Assembly: GCA_013166775.1 (NCBI GenBank)
Contig: JABLTJ010000031.1
Span: 1 to 39,398, forward strand
DNA length: 39,398 bases
DNA from: Promethearchaeati archaeon
GTDB taxonomy: Archaea > Asgardarchaeota > Heimdallarchaeia > Heimdallarchaeales > Heimdallarchaeaceae
Direction: 5' to 3'
Shown here: piece by piece, positions 17,548 to 24,356 of the stretch
How positions within the stretch are numbered: position 1 is the stretch's first letter
Layout: each line of letters starts with the position of its first letter
Position numbers and translations under genes: made by a program
The notes under the pieces: generated by a model
What the model saw: the letters and a program-made list of their open reading frames with translations, nothing else
The model's database searches: none
What the model was told of the DNA's origin: nothing

Positions 17548-18471
17548 TTGTCATCTAAAGAACAACAAGCAAAAGAGAAGAGGATATTATCTGGTATTCG
17601 AGAAATCTTGGAGTTTAGAAACTACAAAATCAAAAAAACAGATGAAAATGATGATTATTTAGATATTCATGGAAATAGAGTTGAAGAGGATGGGGAAAAG
17701 ACAAATGTAATAGCTCGATTTCCAAAGAATCCTCAAATTGGAGTGAAAACTATCCGAACATTAGGAAAACTCCAAGAAGAGGAAAATATCGATAATGCAA
17801 TGCTAATCGCAGAAGCTTCTTTAACTCATTATGCAAAGAAAGAATCTGTTAAGCTTGGCATTGAGATTATAAGTAGTTCTAATCCACTATTCAATATTTT
17901 TGAACATGAGGTAGTTCCTCAGCATTTGAAGCTTAAAAGCGGTGAAATACGAGCCTTTCTCAATAGATATCAGATTGAGAAACATCAGATACCAAAGATC
18001 CTCGAAACGGATCCAGCAGTCAAAGCGATACAAGCAAAACCAGGAGATGTAATTAAGATAGTTAGAAGCCCTATAATGGGAGAACAAGGTTCCTATTACA
18101 GAGTAGTTATCAAATCAGCATCAAGATTAAGGTTAACAGAAATAACACCTATAAGGAAAACAAAAACTCAACCAAAAACAAAACCAGCTAAAAAAACTGA
18201 AGAAAAACCAAAAACAAAACCAGCTAAAAAAACTGAAGAAAAACCAAAAATCACTCCAACAAAGACAGCTAAGAAAGCACCAGCAAAGAAAACTACACCA
18301 GCAAAGAAAACTACACCAGCAAAGAAAACTACACCAGCAAAGAAAACTACACCAGCAAAGAAAACTACACCAGCAAAGAAAACTACACCAGCAAAGAAAA
18401 CTACAACAACAAAAAAGACTACAACAAAAAAGGATGCAACAAAGCCAAAAAAAACTACAAAGAAAAAGTAG
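17548..18471 (+). CDS. rpoH: Full-length Rpb5-like RNA polymerase subunit H with lysine-rich tail
   Basis: A 307-residue, three-part protein. Residues about 113-190 are a complete archaeal RpoH/Rpb5 assembly domain: LFNIFEHEVVPQH, then IPKILETDPAVKAIQAKPGD, then YYRVVI. Residues 1-112 align in order with the eukaryotic Rpb5 jaw domain; RFPKNPQIGVKTIRTL and LQEEENIDNAMLIAE correspond to human RPB5 segments PEEPKVGIKTIKV and MQEENITRALIVVQ. Archaeal RpoH normally lacks this part (about 80 residues in all). Residues about 200-307 are a Lys/Thr/Ala/Pro tail with six-residue AKKTTP repeats, like histone H1 tails. Start TTG 17548 is the only start codon after an in-frame stop. It is not beside rpoB, unlike classical rpoH; it may be the sole RpoH or a paralogue. 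Confidence 0.88.
   Translation: MSSKEQQAKEKRILSGIREILEFRNYKIKKTDENDDYLDIHGNRVEEDGEKTNVIARFPKNPQIGVKTIRTLGKLQEEENIDNAMLIAEASLTHYAKKESVKLGIEIISSSNPLFNIFEHEVVPQHLKLKSGEIRAFLNRYQIEKHQIPKILETDPAVKAIQAKPGDVIKIVRSPIMGEQGSYYRVVIKSASRLRLTEITPIRKTKTQPKTKPAKKTEEKPKTKPAKKTEEKPKITPTKTAKKAPAKKTTPAKKTTPAKKTTPAKKTTPAKKTTPAKKTTPAKKTTTTKKTTTKKDATKPKKTTKKK
18172..18408 (+). repeat. Tandem repeats in the Rpb5-like tail (36-bp x2, 18-bp x7)
   Basis: Two identical 36-bp units fill 18172-18243. After a short spacer, seven 18-bp units GCAAAGAAAACTACACCA fill 18283-18408; the first six are identical and the seventh has one change. They encode the basic AKKTTP repeats. Near-perfect DNA identity implies recent slippage expansion, so copy number may vary between strains. 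Confidence 0.95.
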
Positions 18472-18507
18472 TTTGAGATTTAAACTGATTTTTTAAAAGG
18501 GTTCAAA

Positions 18508-19443
18508 ATGATTACTTTCCTAGCAGGAGGAACTGGAACCCCTAAACTAATTCAAGGTTTTAGAAAAATTCTCAGTGATAAGGAAATAGCAGTTATTGCA
18601 AATTCAGCAGATGATATATGGTTATACGGATTATACATCTCTCCAGATATCGACACTATCTTGTATCTTTTCAGTGGTTTACTGAATGAGGAGAAATATT
18701 GGGGAATCAAGAATGATACTTTTCAAACACTTGATTTTCTGAAAAGATATAATGAAGATATTTGGTTCAATCTAGGTGACAAAGACTTAGCTCTTCATTT
18801 ATTCAGAACTGAAAAACTTAGAAAAGGAGAAAAACTTTCTCTTATAGTAAACCAAATAAAAAATCAACTAGGAATTTCAGCGAAAATTTTCCCAAGTTCT
18901 GAAAAACATATAGAAACAAGAATTATAACAAAAGAAGGTGAGGATATTCATTTTCAGGAGTTTTGGGTAAAACACAGAGGAAATGTATCTATTGATAAAG
19001 TTTACATCAAAGGGATAGAGGAAGCCATTGTCCCTTCAGAAGTTCTGGAAACACTAGATGAATCAGAGATTGTAATTATTGGTCCAAGTAATCCTATAAC
19101 AAGTATAGGTCCAATAATAATGATAGAAGAAATACAAAGATGGTTTCAAAAGAATAAGGAAAAATGTATAGCTATCAGTCCTGTAGTAGGAAGGAGTCCA
19201 CTTAGTGGCCCTACAGCTGGATTAATGAAAGCAGAAAATCGGGAATCGACAGCTTTAGGAGTAGCTCAAATATATCAAGACCTCTGCTCCTGTTTTATAG
19301 TTGATAATCAAGATAAAGGAAGAATCAGCGAAATTGAGCAGAAAACTGGATTAATTGTCGAAGCACGAGATATAATTTTCAAAGATATAAACGTGGCTAA
19401 GAATCTTGCCAATTATATCTTAAAAAGAGGAAATGTGTTATGA
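18508..19443 (+). CDS. cofD: 2-phospho-L-lactate transferase (CofD)
   Basis: Transfers the phospholactyl (or related) moiety from the activated donor made with CofC to FO, giving F420-0. The 311-residue length is normal. Signatures: N-terminal FLAGGTGTPKLIQGF nucleotide-binding loop, NSADDIWLYGLYISPDIDT with the metal-binding aspartates, GDKDLALHL (about 91-99), the GPSNPITSIGPII loop and SPVVGRSPLSGPTAGLM near residue 230. The stop overlaps the start of cofC (ATGA), showing translational coupling. The organism therefore makes deazaflavin cofactor F420. Confidence 0.95.
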   Translation: MITFLAGGTGTPKLIQGFRKILSDKEIAVIANSADDIWLYGLYISPDIDTILYLFSGLLNEEKYWGIKNDTFQTLDFLKRYNEDIWFNLGDKDLALHLFRTEKLRKGEKLSLIVNQIKNQLGISAKIFPSSEKHIETRIITKEGEDIHFQEFWVKHRGNVSIDKVYIKGIEEAIVPSEVLETLDESEIVIIGPSNPITSIGPIIMIEEIQRWFQKNKEKCIAISPVVGRSPLSGPTAGLMKAENRESTALGVAQIYQDLCSCFIVDNQDKGRISEIEQKTGLIVEARDIIFKDINVAKNLANYILKRGNVL

Positions 19444-20054
19444 AAGTTGGAGTTTTAATTCCATATCGTGGAACTAGCATGGATAAAAGCAGACTCCGTA
19501 AGAGCATTACAAATAAGATTGTTGATGAATTACTTTATCAAATGACACAGCAAGTTATCACTACTAGTACAACATTGAGTGAGGAATTTAATACTTATTT
19601 ACTTACTAAGAATGATTCAGTCAAGTTTGACGGAAATTTTACAATCTTGAAAGATCAGGGAGAAATGTTGAATGATTCTATTGAATTAGCTATAAATTCA
19701 TTAAAAGAAGATATTATTCTTATTGTTATGGCTGATTTACCTTTAGTAAGGAAGGAGGATTTAGAGAGAATAGTAAATCTTCATAAAACTGGTATGGAAG
19801 TTATTATTGCACCTTCTTCTGATAATGGCACAAGTCTTTTATGCTTTAACTCGAAAAAACCTTTTAATTTTGTTTTTGGCAATAATTCAGCTGTAGAATA
19901 TCAGAAGATATTTACAGAAAAGGGAATTAAATTCAAACTACTAAAACATGAAAAATACTATTGTGACATAGACAGATTTAAAGATTTGAGAGAAATAAAA
20001 GGATTTGATTTTATTCCAAATTGGTTAAAGAAAATAGTGGATGCAGTGGTATGA
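19440..20054 (+). CDS. cofC: 2-phospho-L-lactate guanylyltransferase (CofC)
   Basis: Activates 2-phospholactate (or phosphoenolpyruvate) with GTP for CofD. The 204-residue protein shows the family landmarks: an N-terminal nucleotidyltransferase strand VGVLIPYRG with downstream basic residues, MADLPLV (about 97-103) for metal binding, APSSDNGTSLLCF (about 118-130), and FGNNSAVEYQKI near 142. Its start overlaps the cofD stop and its own stop abuts the ATG of the M24 peptidase, so cofD, cofC and the peptidase form one tightly packed operon. Confidence 0.93.
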   Translation: MKVGVLIPYRGTSMDKSRLRKSITNKIVDELLYQMTQQVITTSTTLSEEFNTYLLTKNDSVKFDGNFTILKDQGEMLNDSIELAINSLKEDIILIVMADLPLVRKEDLERIVNLHKTGMEVIIAPSSDNGTSLLCFNSKKPFNFVFGNNSAVEYQKIFTEKGIKFKLLKHEKYYCDIDRFKDLREIKGFDFIPNWLKKIVDAVV

Positions 20055-21200
20055 ATGAAAGAGAAAATAGAAAGGATACAAAACGTATTGCAGAAGTATA
20101 ATATTGACAGTTGGATTGTTTTTTGTCATCATTCTTATGATATTCACCTTAAATATTTATTAGAGAAATGGCATTCTAGCCCAACTCTAGTAAATGTTCC
20201 TCAAGAAGGAACACCAAGAGTGATTTCCTCTGTAATGGAAACAATGATGGTTAATGATGAGATCTATGAAGTTCAAAGTTATAAGAAAGGTGATGAATTA
20301 ATAGAGTTATTGAAATCAGAAATGAATGGATTTTCAAAAGATTCTAAGATAGCTTTGAACTTTGTTGAAGAAGAAGAAGCTCTGCGAAGGCAGAGTTATG
20401 ATATTATTACAAGTGGTACGTTTAAAGCACTCACAAATTTTAACCATACTCTAAATTACGTTTCCGCAAAGGATATAATTTTTGATATTCGTGCAGTTAA
20501 AACAAAGAAAGAAATTGAGAACCATAAGATTTCTTCTAAGCTTGCTGAAGAATTAATGATAGAAGTGGTAGAACCCCAAATAAAACCAGGAATGATGGAA
20601 AAAGAACTTGCAGCAATAATTGAATTCGAATGTAATAAGCGAGGGGGAGTTGCATTTGAAGCAATTGTAGGTTCAGGTCCTAATTCAGCTATACCTCATC
20701 ATAAATCAGGTGGAGGAAAAATAGAACAGAATCAAGTTCTATTAATAGACTATGGATCAACCCATAATTGGGCAAATTCGGATATAACACACACTTATTG
20801 GATAGGTTCTAAACCACCTGAAGAAGTCTTGAGAGCTTATGATGCAGTTGATAAAGCAAAAGAAGCTGCTTATACAAAAATAAAAGCAGGAGTTTTAGGA
20901 GAAGAAGTGGAAGTAGCAGTAAGGGGAGTCTTTGATGAATTCGGGTATGATCATGAGAAACTCTTTATGCACTCTACAGGTCATCCAATAGGTATTGAAA
21001 CTCATGATATTGGTTATGGAATATATAGAGGAACACCAATTAGACCTTCAAAACCACTACTAGAAAATTCAGTAATAACAGTTGAACCAGGATTATATTT
21101 TGAAGGGGAATTTGGTGTAAGATTAGAAGATGATTGCGTTGTGACAAAAGAAGGATCAATCAGATTATCCAATACTCCAAAAGAAATAGTCTGTCTCTAA
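20055..21200 (+). CDS. M24 family metallopeptidase (Xaa-Pro dipeptidase/aminopeptidase-like)
   Basis: A 381-residue pita-bread-fold peptidase that would remove N-terminal residues before proline or split Xaa-Pro dipeptides using two divalent metals. The full ligand set is visible: Asp232 (LLIDYGS), Asp243 (SDITHTYW), His310 (HSTGHPIGI), Glu344 (TVEPGLYF) and Glu358 (VRLEDD). An N-terminal creatinase-like domain occupies about residues 1-140. The ATG follows the cofC stop with no gap. There is no known biochemical link to F420, so co-transcription may be incidental. Confidence 0.9.
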   Translation: MKEKIERIQNVLQKYNIDSWIVFCHHSYDIHLKYLLEKWHSSPTLVNVPQEGTPRVISSVMETMMVNDEIYEVQSYKKGDELIELLKSEMNGFSKDSKIALNFVEEEEALRRQSYDIITSGTFKALTNFNHTLNYVSAKDIIFDIRAVKTKKEIENHKISSKLAEELMIEVVEPQIKPGMMEKELAAIIEFECNKRGGVAFEAIVGSGPNSAIPHHKSGGGKIEQNQVLLIDYGSTHNWANSDITHTYWIGSKPPEEVLRAYDAVDKAKEAAYTKIKAGVLGEEVEVAVRGVFDEFGYDHEKLFMHSTGHPIGIETHDIGYGIYRGTPIRPSKPLLENSVITVEPGLYFEGEFGVRLEDDCVVTKEGSIRLSNTPKEIVCL

Positions 21201-21355
21201 TCCTCTCTTTATTTTTATTTCATTTTTCATGTATTTTTAGCTACAGTTTCTTCTTTACGTGGAGTTCAAATTTACTGCTAGTAATACCCACGTGTGATGA
21301 CAATATTATTTCGTTTTAAGGTAACTTGAACCTATGCATGACTAAGGTGAAATAA

Positions 21356-21970
21356 GTGTCATGGAGATTGTGGCTAAAATCAAAGCCAAAATCAATTAAT
21401 TTAGGATTCTATGGAGAAGTAAATGCAGGTAAAACTACCTTAGCAAATAAGATTGGTAGAGATTGGGCAGATCAAGAAGTGGGTATTGTAAGTGAGATAC
21501 CACATGAAACACGAAATATACAGAAACTTGAGAAAGTGAATTTTGCAACTAGAGGTACAAAATTAGATTTGACTCTAATAGACATGCCAGGTATTGCATC
21601 GTCTGTAAACCCATCAGATTTTATAAAACACGGCCTATCAGCAAGTGAAGCAATGGAAAGAGCTAAAGAAGCAACTAGAGGAATTGTAGAAGCAATAAAG
21701 TATCTAGAAAATGTAGATGTTGCATTAGTAATCATTGATGCGACAAGAACACCATTTGATCAGGTAAACTTCACAATTTTGGGTAATCTAGAACATCAGA
21801 AGAAACCATTCATTCTAGTTCCAAATAAAATAGATTTACCTGAATCAAATGTAAGAATCGTAAGAGATGCATTCGAAAATTACACTGTAATCCCAGTATC
21901 AGCTCTTCAAGGAGATGGAATAGAAGCTCTGTATGATAAAATAGCCGAGATGGCTAAGAGGGTAAGGTGA
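21356..21970 (+). CDS. arvA: Era-like Ras-superfamily GTPase, ArvA/OapA family
   Basis: A 204-residue GTPase with all motifs: G1 GEVNAGKT (20-27), switch region VSEIPHETRN (45-54), G3 DMPG (76-79), G4 NKID (157-160), G5 SAL (182-184). The sequence around PHETRN, the EATRGIVEAI helix and the FDQVNFTILG segment match the haloarchaeal OapA/ArvA proteins, which drive extracellular vesicle formation together with ArvB and ArvC. Start GTG 21356 has GGTGA (21346-21350) as ribosome binding site. ArvB follows four bases after its stop; ArvC lies about 3.9 kb upstream. Vesicle function is inferred from haloarchaea. Confidence 0.85.
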   Translation: MSWRLWLKSKPKSINLGFYGEVNAGKTTLANKIGRDWADQEVGIVSEIPHETRNIQKLEKVNFATRGTKLDLTLIDMPGIASSVNPSDFIKHGLSASEAMERAKEATRGIVEAIKYLENVDVALVIIDATRTPFDQVNFTILGNLEHQKKPFILVPNKIDLPESNVRIVRDAFENYTVIPVSALQGDGIEALYDKIAEMAKRVR

Positions 21971-21974
21971 CAAA

Positions 21975-22325
21975 ATGAAGTATAGAGTAGATTTTATACC
22001 TTTCAGTGAGGTTCACGATTTAGCTCCTGATGAAAAGATTCGTTACATTCTATCAAAAGTGATGCGAAACACAATCTTAGTCTTAGAGAGTGGACTTACT
22101 CACTCGGAAGAATTGAACCTTATAGAGAAAACAATGGGAAAAATCGATTATGATGACTTTATCGGAGTTAAGTTATTCTCCTTCGATGCAGGAGACGATT
22201 TCAAGTGGACTAAGCTCTTTGGAAAAGGATCTAAAAACAAGATTTTTACCATCGTTGCACCAAATGAAGCTGTCTCAGTAACCAAAGATGAAAGAGGAAT
22301 ATTATCAATAAGAATTAACGATTAG
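21975..22325 (+). CDS. arvB: ArvB/OapB family protein (DUF2073)
   Basis: A 116-residue protein matching archaeal DUF2073: EKIRYILSKVMRNTILVLES, then GLTHSEELNLIEKTMGKIDY, then DDFIGVKLFSFDAGDD and a basic LFGKGSKNKIFTIVAP segment. It accompanies the ArvA GTPase throughout haloarchaea and other euryarchaeota. AAGGTGA at the end of arvA serves as Shine-Dalgarno. The last four bases overlap the convergent Fap7-type kinase gene. Molecular role unknown; probably a partner of the GTPase. Confidence 0.83.
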   Translation: MKYRVDFIPFSEVHDLAPDEKIRYILSKVMRNTILVLESGLTHSEELNLIEKTMGKIDYDDFIGVKLFSFDAGDDFKWTKLFGKGSKNKIFTIVAPNEAVSVTKDERGILSIRIND

Positions 22326-22831
22326 ATATCATCTATGTACTTTTTCACCTTTGATAACACATCACTAAACGACTCGTCCACCGCACTATCTGTGTAAACT
22401 ACGCTTACGTTCTCAGGACCGTAAAGCTCTAACATGTCGGATAATATAACTTCCATAATCTCAGCTTGGACATTCTCGTCTACCTTAGACGGCATGTAAT
22501 CTCTCTCTACCAACCTTCGGCGTAAAAGCCTAATCGAGCACCTAAGAACTATGCAGTGTGTCAAAAACAAGGGAGGGAGTTCCACTACATGACCATCCAA
22601 TATTAAGGGAAGGGAGGAATCATTTTGCTCAATCAACTCAATCATTGTTTCAGTTATTAAATCATCATCAACCACATAAGTATCACGTTCTTCATCATAA
22701 TAATCAAACAGAGAATGTTCCTTGGCATACTTCCCAACATCAATAACTGTAAAACCTTCTTTCTGAAACATCTGTGCGATGGTTGACTTTCCAGTACCTG
22801 GTGTCCCTGTGATCAGAATAGCTTTCTTCAT
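22322..22831 (-). CDS. Fap7/AK6-type adenylate kinase (ribosome maturation)
   Basis: A P-loop nucleotide kinase of the AK6 (hCINAP/Fap7) family, which in eukaryotes and archaea binds ribosomal protein uS11 during small-subunit maturation. The P-loop is GTPGTGKST (residues 9-17 from ATG 22831). A VDDDLI segment and the DGHVVELPP motif follow, then a basic LRRRLVERDY lid. Start ATG 22831 is chosen because the Walker strand begins three residues later; the open frame reaches farther upstream but that part is a hydrophobic chance translation across the arsR promoter. Convergent with arvB (4-base overlap) and divergent from arsR. Confidence 0.87.
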   Translation of the reverse strand: MKKAILITGTPGTGKSTIAQMFQKEGFTVIDVGKYAKEHSLFDYYDEERDTYVVDDDLITETMIELIEQNDSSLPLILDGHVVELPPLFLTHCIVLRCSIRLLRRRLVERDYMPSKVDENVQAEIMEVILSDMLELYGPENVSVVYTDSAVDESFSDVLSKVKKYIDDI

Positions 22832-22891
22832 TATGATTTCAAATATGAAGAAGATAAAAAGTTTAAGAAATAAGAGACTAAAAGTAATATT

Positions 22892-22909
22892 TATATATGC
22901 ACATATATA
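22892..22909. promoter_or_regulatory. Candidate ArsR operator overlapping the arsR promoter
   Basis: TATATATG (22892-22899) and CATATATA (22902-22909) are perfect inverted arms with a 2-base spacer, 22 bases before the arsR ATG. The site overlaps the likely TATA box, so ArsR binding there would block transcription initiation, the usual autoregulatory scheme. AT-rich palindromes can arise by chance. Confidence 0.5.
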
Positions 22910-22930
22910 CATATATTCGCAGTGGATTAG

Positions 22931-23239
22931 ATGAGTGAGCAAGCGAAGTTCTTTAAAGCATTGGGAGACGAAACACGGCTTACAATAGTTATGTGTCTTC
23001 TCAACAAAGATCACTGTGCTTGTGATTTTACCGGAGTGACTAAAAGAGAACAATCAACAATCTCTAGGCATTTAAAGGTGCTTCTAGAAGCAGGAGTTGT
23101 TAAATATAGGAGAGTAGGAAAAAATCTAATTTACAGTATAAGGGATGAGGAAACTAGAGAAAAAATCGAGAATTTCGGAATAAAAGCGATAATAGATTGC
23201 TGTGAAAGTTGCACAGTAAAGATAATAGAGGAAAGGTGA
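22931..23239 (+). CDS. arsR: ArsR/SmtB-family metal(loid)-responsive repressor
   Basis: A 102-residue winged-helix repressor expected to leave DNA when As(III) binds. The helix-turn-helix spans about residues 32-60, with TISRHLKVLLEAGVV as recognition region. The metal site matches the ELCVCDL-type motif of ArsR: DHCACDF with Cys29 and Cys31. A further Cys cluster near the C-terminus, CCESC (90-94), gives extra thiolate ligands. It heads an operon with two small Cys-pair ORFs and arsM, and a palindrome lies over its promoter. Confidence 0.93.
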   Translation: MSEQAKFFKALGDETRLTIVMCLLNKDHCACDFTGVTKREQSTISRHLKVLLEAGVVKYRRVGKNLIYSIRDEETREKIENFGIKAIIDCCESCTVKIIEER

Positions 23240-23243
23240 AAAA

Positions 23244-23378
23244 ATGGAAGCAGAAAAAGAAGAGAATGATGGAATTACAATCACTTCTCAAAGTGAAAAA
23301 TTAAAGAGATGGACAAAAAAGAAAAACGCTTGTTGTTTTAACCATTATCTAATAGATTACTCTAGTCGAATATTCTAA
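23244..23378 (+). CDS. Micropeptide in the ars operon, 44 residues, one Cys pair
   Basis: A short frame begins ATG at 23244, four bases after the arsR stop, with GAAAGGTGA (23231-23239) as Shine-Dalgarno. It opens with MEAEKEEND, has a Lys-rich middle and then a Cys-Cys pair (residues 31-32), ending in a Tyr/Phe-bearing tail. No family is recognised. Its opening resembles both the end of the next micropeptide (MEAEKTE) and the start of ArsM (MEAKE), suggesting local duplication of an initiation segment. A thiol-based As(III)-binding role is a guess from the Cys pair and operon position. Confidence 0.5.
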   Translation: MEAEKEENDGITITSQSEKLKRWTKKKNACCFNHYLIDYSSRIF

Positions 23379-23390
23379 TGAGGTGGAAAA

Positions 23391-23492
23391 ATGGAACCAA
23401 AAAAAGAAAGAGAAGAAAAAGAAGAAGAATGCTGTCCTGAAGAAGAAAAAATGGAAGCAGAAAAAACAGAACATGAAAAACCTTGTTGCTAA
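23391..23492 (+). CDS. Micropeptide in the ars operon, 33 residues, two Cys pairs
   Basis: ATG 23391 is preceded by GAGGTGG (23380-23386), a clear ribosome binding site. The 33-residue product is almost entirely Glu and Lys with two vicinal cysteine pairs, at residues 14-15 (ECCPE) and at the extreme C-terminus (EKPCC). Vicinal thiols bind trivalent arsenic well, so it may buffer or deliver As(III) to ArsM, whose own N-terminus has a CC pair. This is inference; the peptide may also be translational filler between arsR and arsM. Confidence 0.55.
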   Translation: MEPKKEREEKEEECCPEEEKMEAEKTEHEKPCC

Positions 23493-23513
23493 ACAAGTAG
23501 AAATGTGATAAAA

Positions 23514-24326
23514 ATGGAAGCTAAAGAGGTTAAAAAAATAGTAAGAAAAAGCTATGCAAAAGTAGCTAGAAAGGGATCCTCTTGTTGTGGAGGGGATGCT
23601 AAAGCTGAAAATATCAGCAAAGCTATCGGGTATACTAAACTTGAATTAGATAGTATTCCAGAGGAGGCAATTTTAGGACTTGGTTGTGGTAACCCAACAG
23701 CAATCGCTTCTTTACAAGAAGGAGAAATTGTTGTAGATTTAGGATCAGGAGGGGGATTAGATGTTTTTCTAGCTGCAACAAAAATAGGTCCAACAGGTAA
23801 AGCGATTGGAATTGATATGACACCAGATATGATCGATTTAGCACGAGATAATGCAAAAAAGAATAATATAACCAATGTTGAGTTTAGACTTGGAGAGATT
23901 GAAAACCTTCCAGTTGCAGACAATTCAGCAGATATAATTATTTCAAACTGTGTAATTAATTTATCTCCTGAGAAGCTAAAGGTCTTTCAAGAATCGTTTC
24001 GAGTTCTGAAACCTGGAGGAAGGTTAGCTATATCTGATTTAGTGTTATTACGCCCTCTTCCTGAATCTGTGAGAAAAAATGAAAAATATCTTGCTGGATG
24101 TATAGCAGGAGCAGAGCTCAAAAATAAATATGTCGATTTCATAGAAGAAGCTGGTTTTCAAGATGTTCAGATAGCTACTGAAGAAGGATATCTAGAAGAT
24201 TTTGATGATGAAGAAATTCTAGAGGATTTTGGTGCAGAAGAATTCGATAATCTTGAGGAAGAAAAGGAATACATTAGAAAATCAATACAAAGTATCACAA
24301 TAACTGCTTATAAACCAAAAAAATAA
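23514..24326 (+). CDS. arsM: Arsenite S-adenosylmethionine methyltransferase (ArsM)
   Basis: Methylates As(III) to mono-, di- and trimethylated forms using SAM and thiols, producing volatile or less retained arsenic. 270 residues from ATG 23514 (a GTG nine bases upstream is less likely because the ribosome-binding layout of this operon places ATG here). SAM motif VVDLGSGGGLDVFLA (about 73-87); arsenic ligands by family position are Cys58 (GLGCGNP), Cys146 (ISNCVIN) and Cys196 (LAGCIAGA). An additional CC pair (24-25) precedes the core. Last gene of the operon; a palindromic terminator follows. Confidence 0.94.
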   Translation: MEAKEVKKIVRKSYAKVARKGSSCCGGDAKAENISKAIGYTKLELDSIPEEAILGLGCGNPTAIASLQEGEIVVDLGSGGGLDVFLAATKIGPTGKAIGIDMTPDMIDLARDNAKKNNITNVEFRLGEIENLPVADNSADIIISNCVINLSPEKLKVFQESFRVLKPGGRLAISDLVLLRPLPESVRKNEKYLAGCIAGAELKNKYVDFIEEAGFQDVQIATEEGYLEDFDDEEILEDFGAEEFDNLEEEKEYIRKSIQSITITAYKPKK

Positions 24327-24330
24327 CTTT

Positions 24331-24356
24331 AAGGTAGGTAATTACCTACCTTTTTT
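24331..24356. terminator. Palindromic terminator between arsM and the convergent plsY-like gene
   Basis: A perfect 22-base palindrome (24331-24352, centred on GGTAATTACC) runs into a T-run (24349-24356). It can end the plus-strand arsM transcript and, by symmetry, form a hairpin in the convergent transcript. Confidence 0.75.

Noticed and set aside
18283..18408. CRISPR-like short direct repeats
   Set aside because: The 18-bp units are contiguous with no spacers and encode in-frame AKKTTP repeats of the Rpb5-like protein.
21201..21355. ACGTGG/CCACGT inverted repeat between the peptidase and arvA
   Set aside because: Arms of 6 bases about 25 bases apart with no T-run; too weak to call a terminator or operator.
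22832..23053. N-terminal extension of the Fap7-type kinase
   Set aside because: The extra 74 residues are read antisense through arsR and its promoter, are unlike the family, and the P-loop strand begins right after ATG 22831.
23552..23923. Minus-strand frame of 123 codons opposite arsM
   Set aside because: Shadow of the clearly identified arsM on the other strand, without motifs or ribosome binding site.
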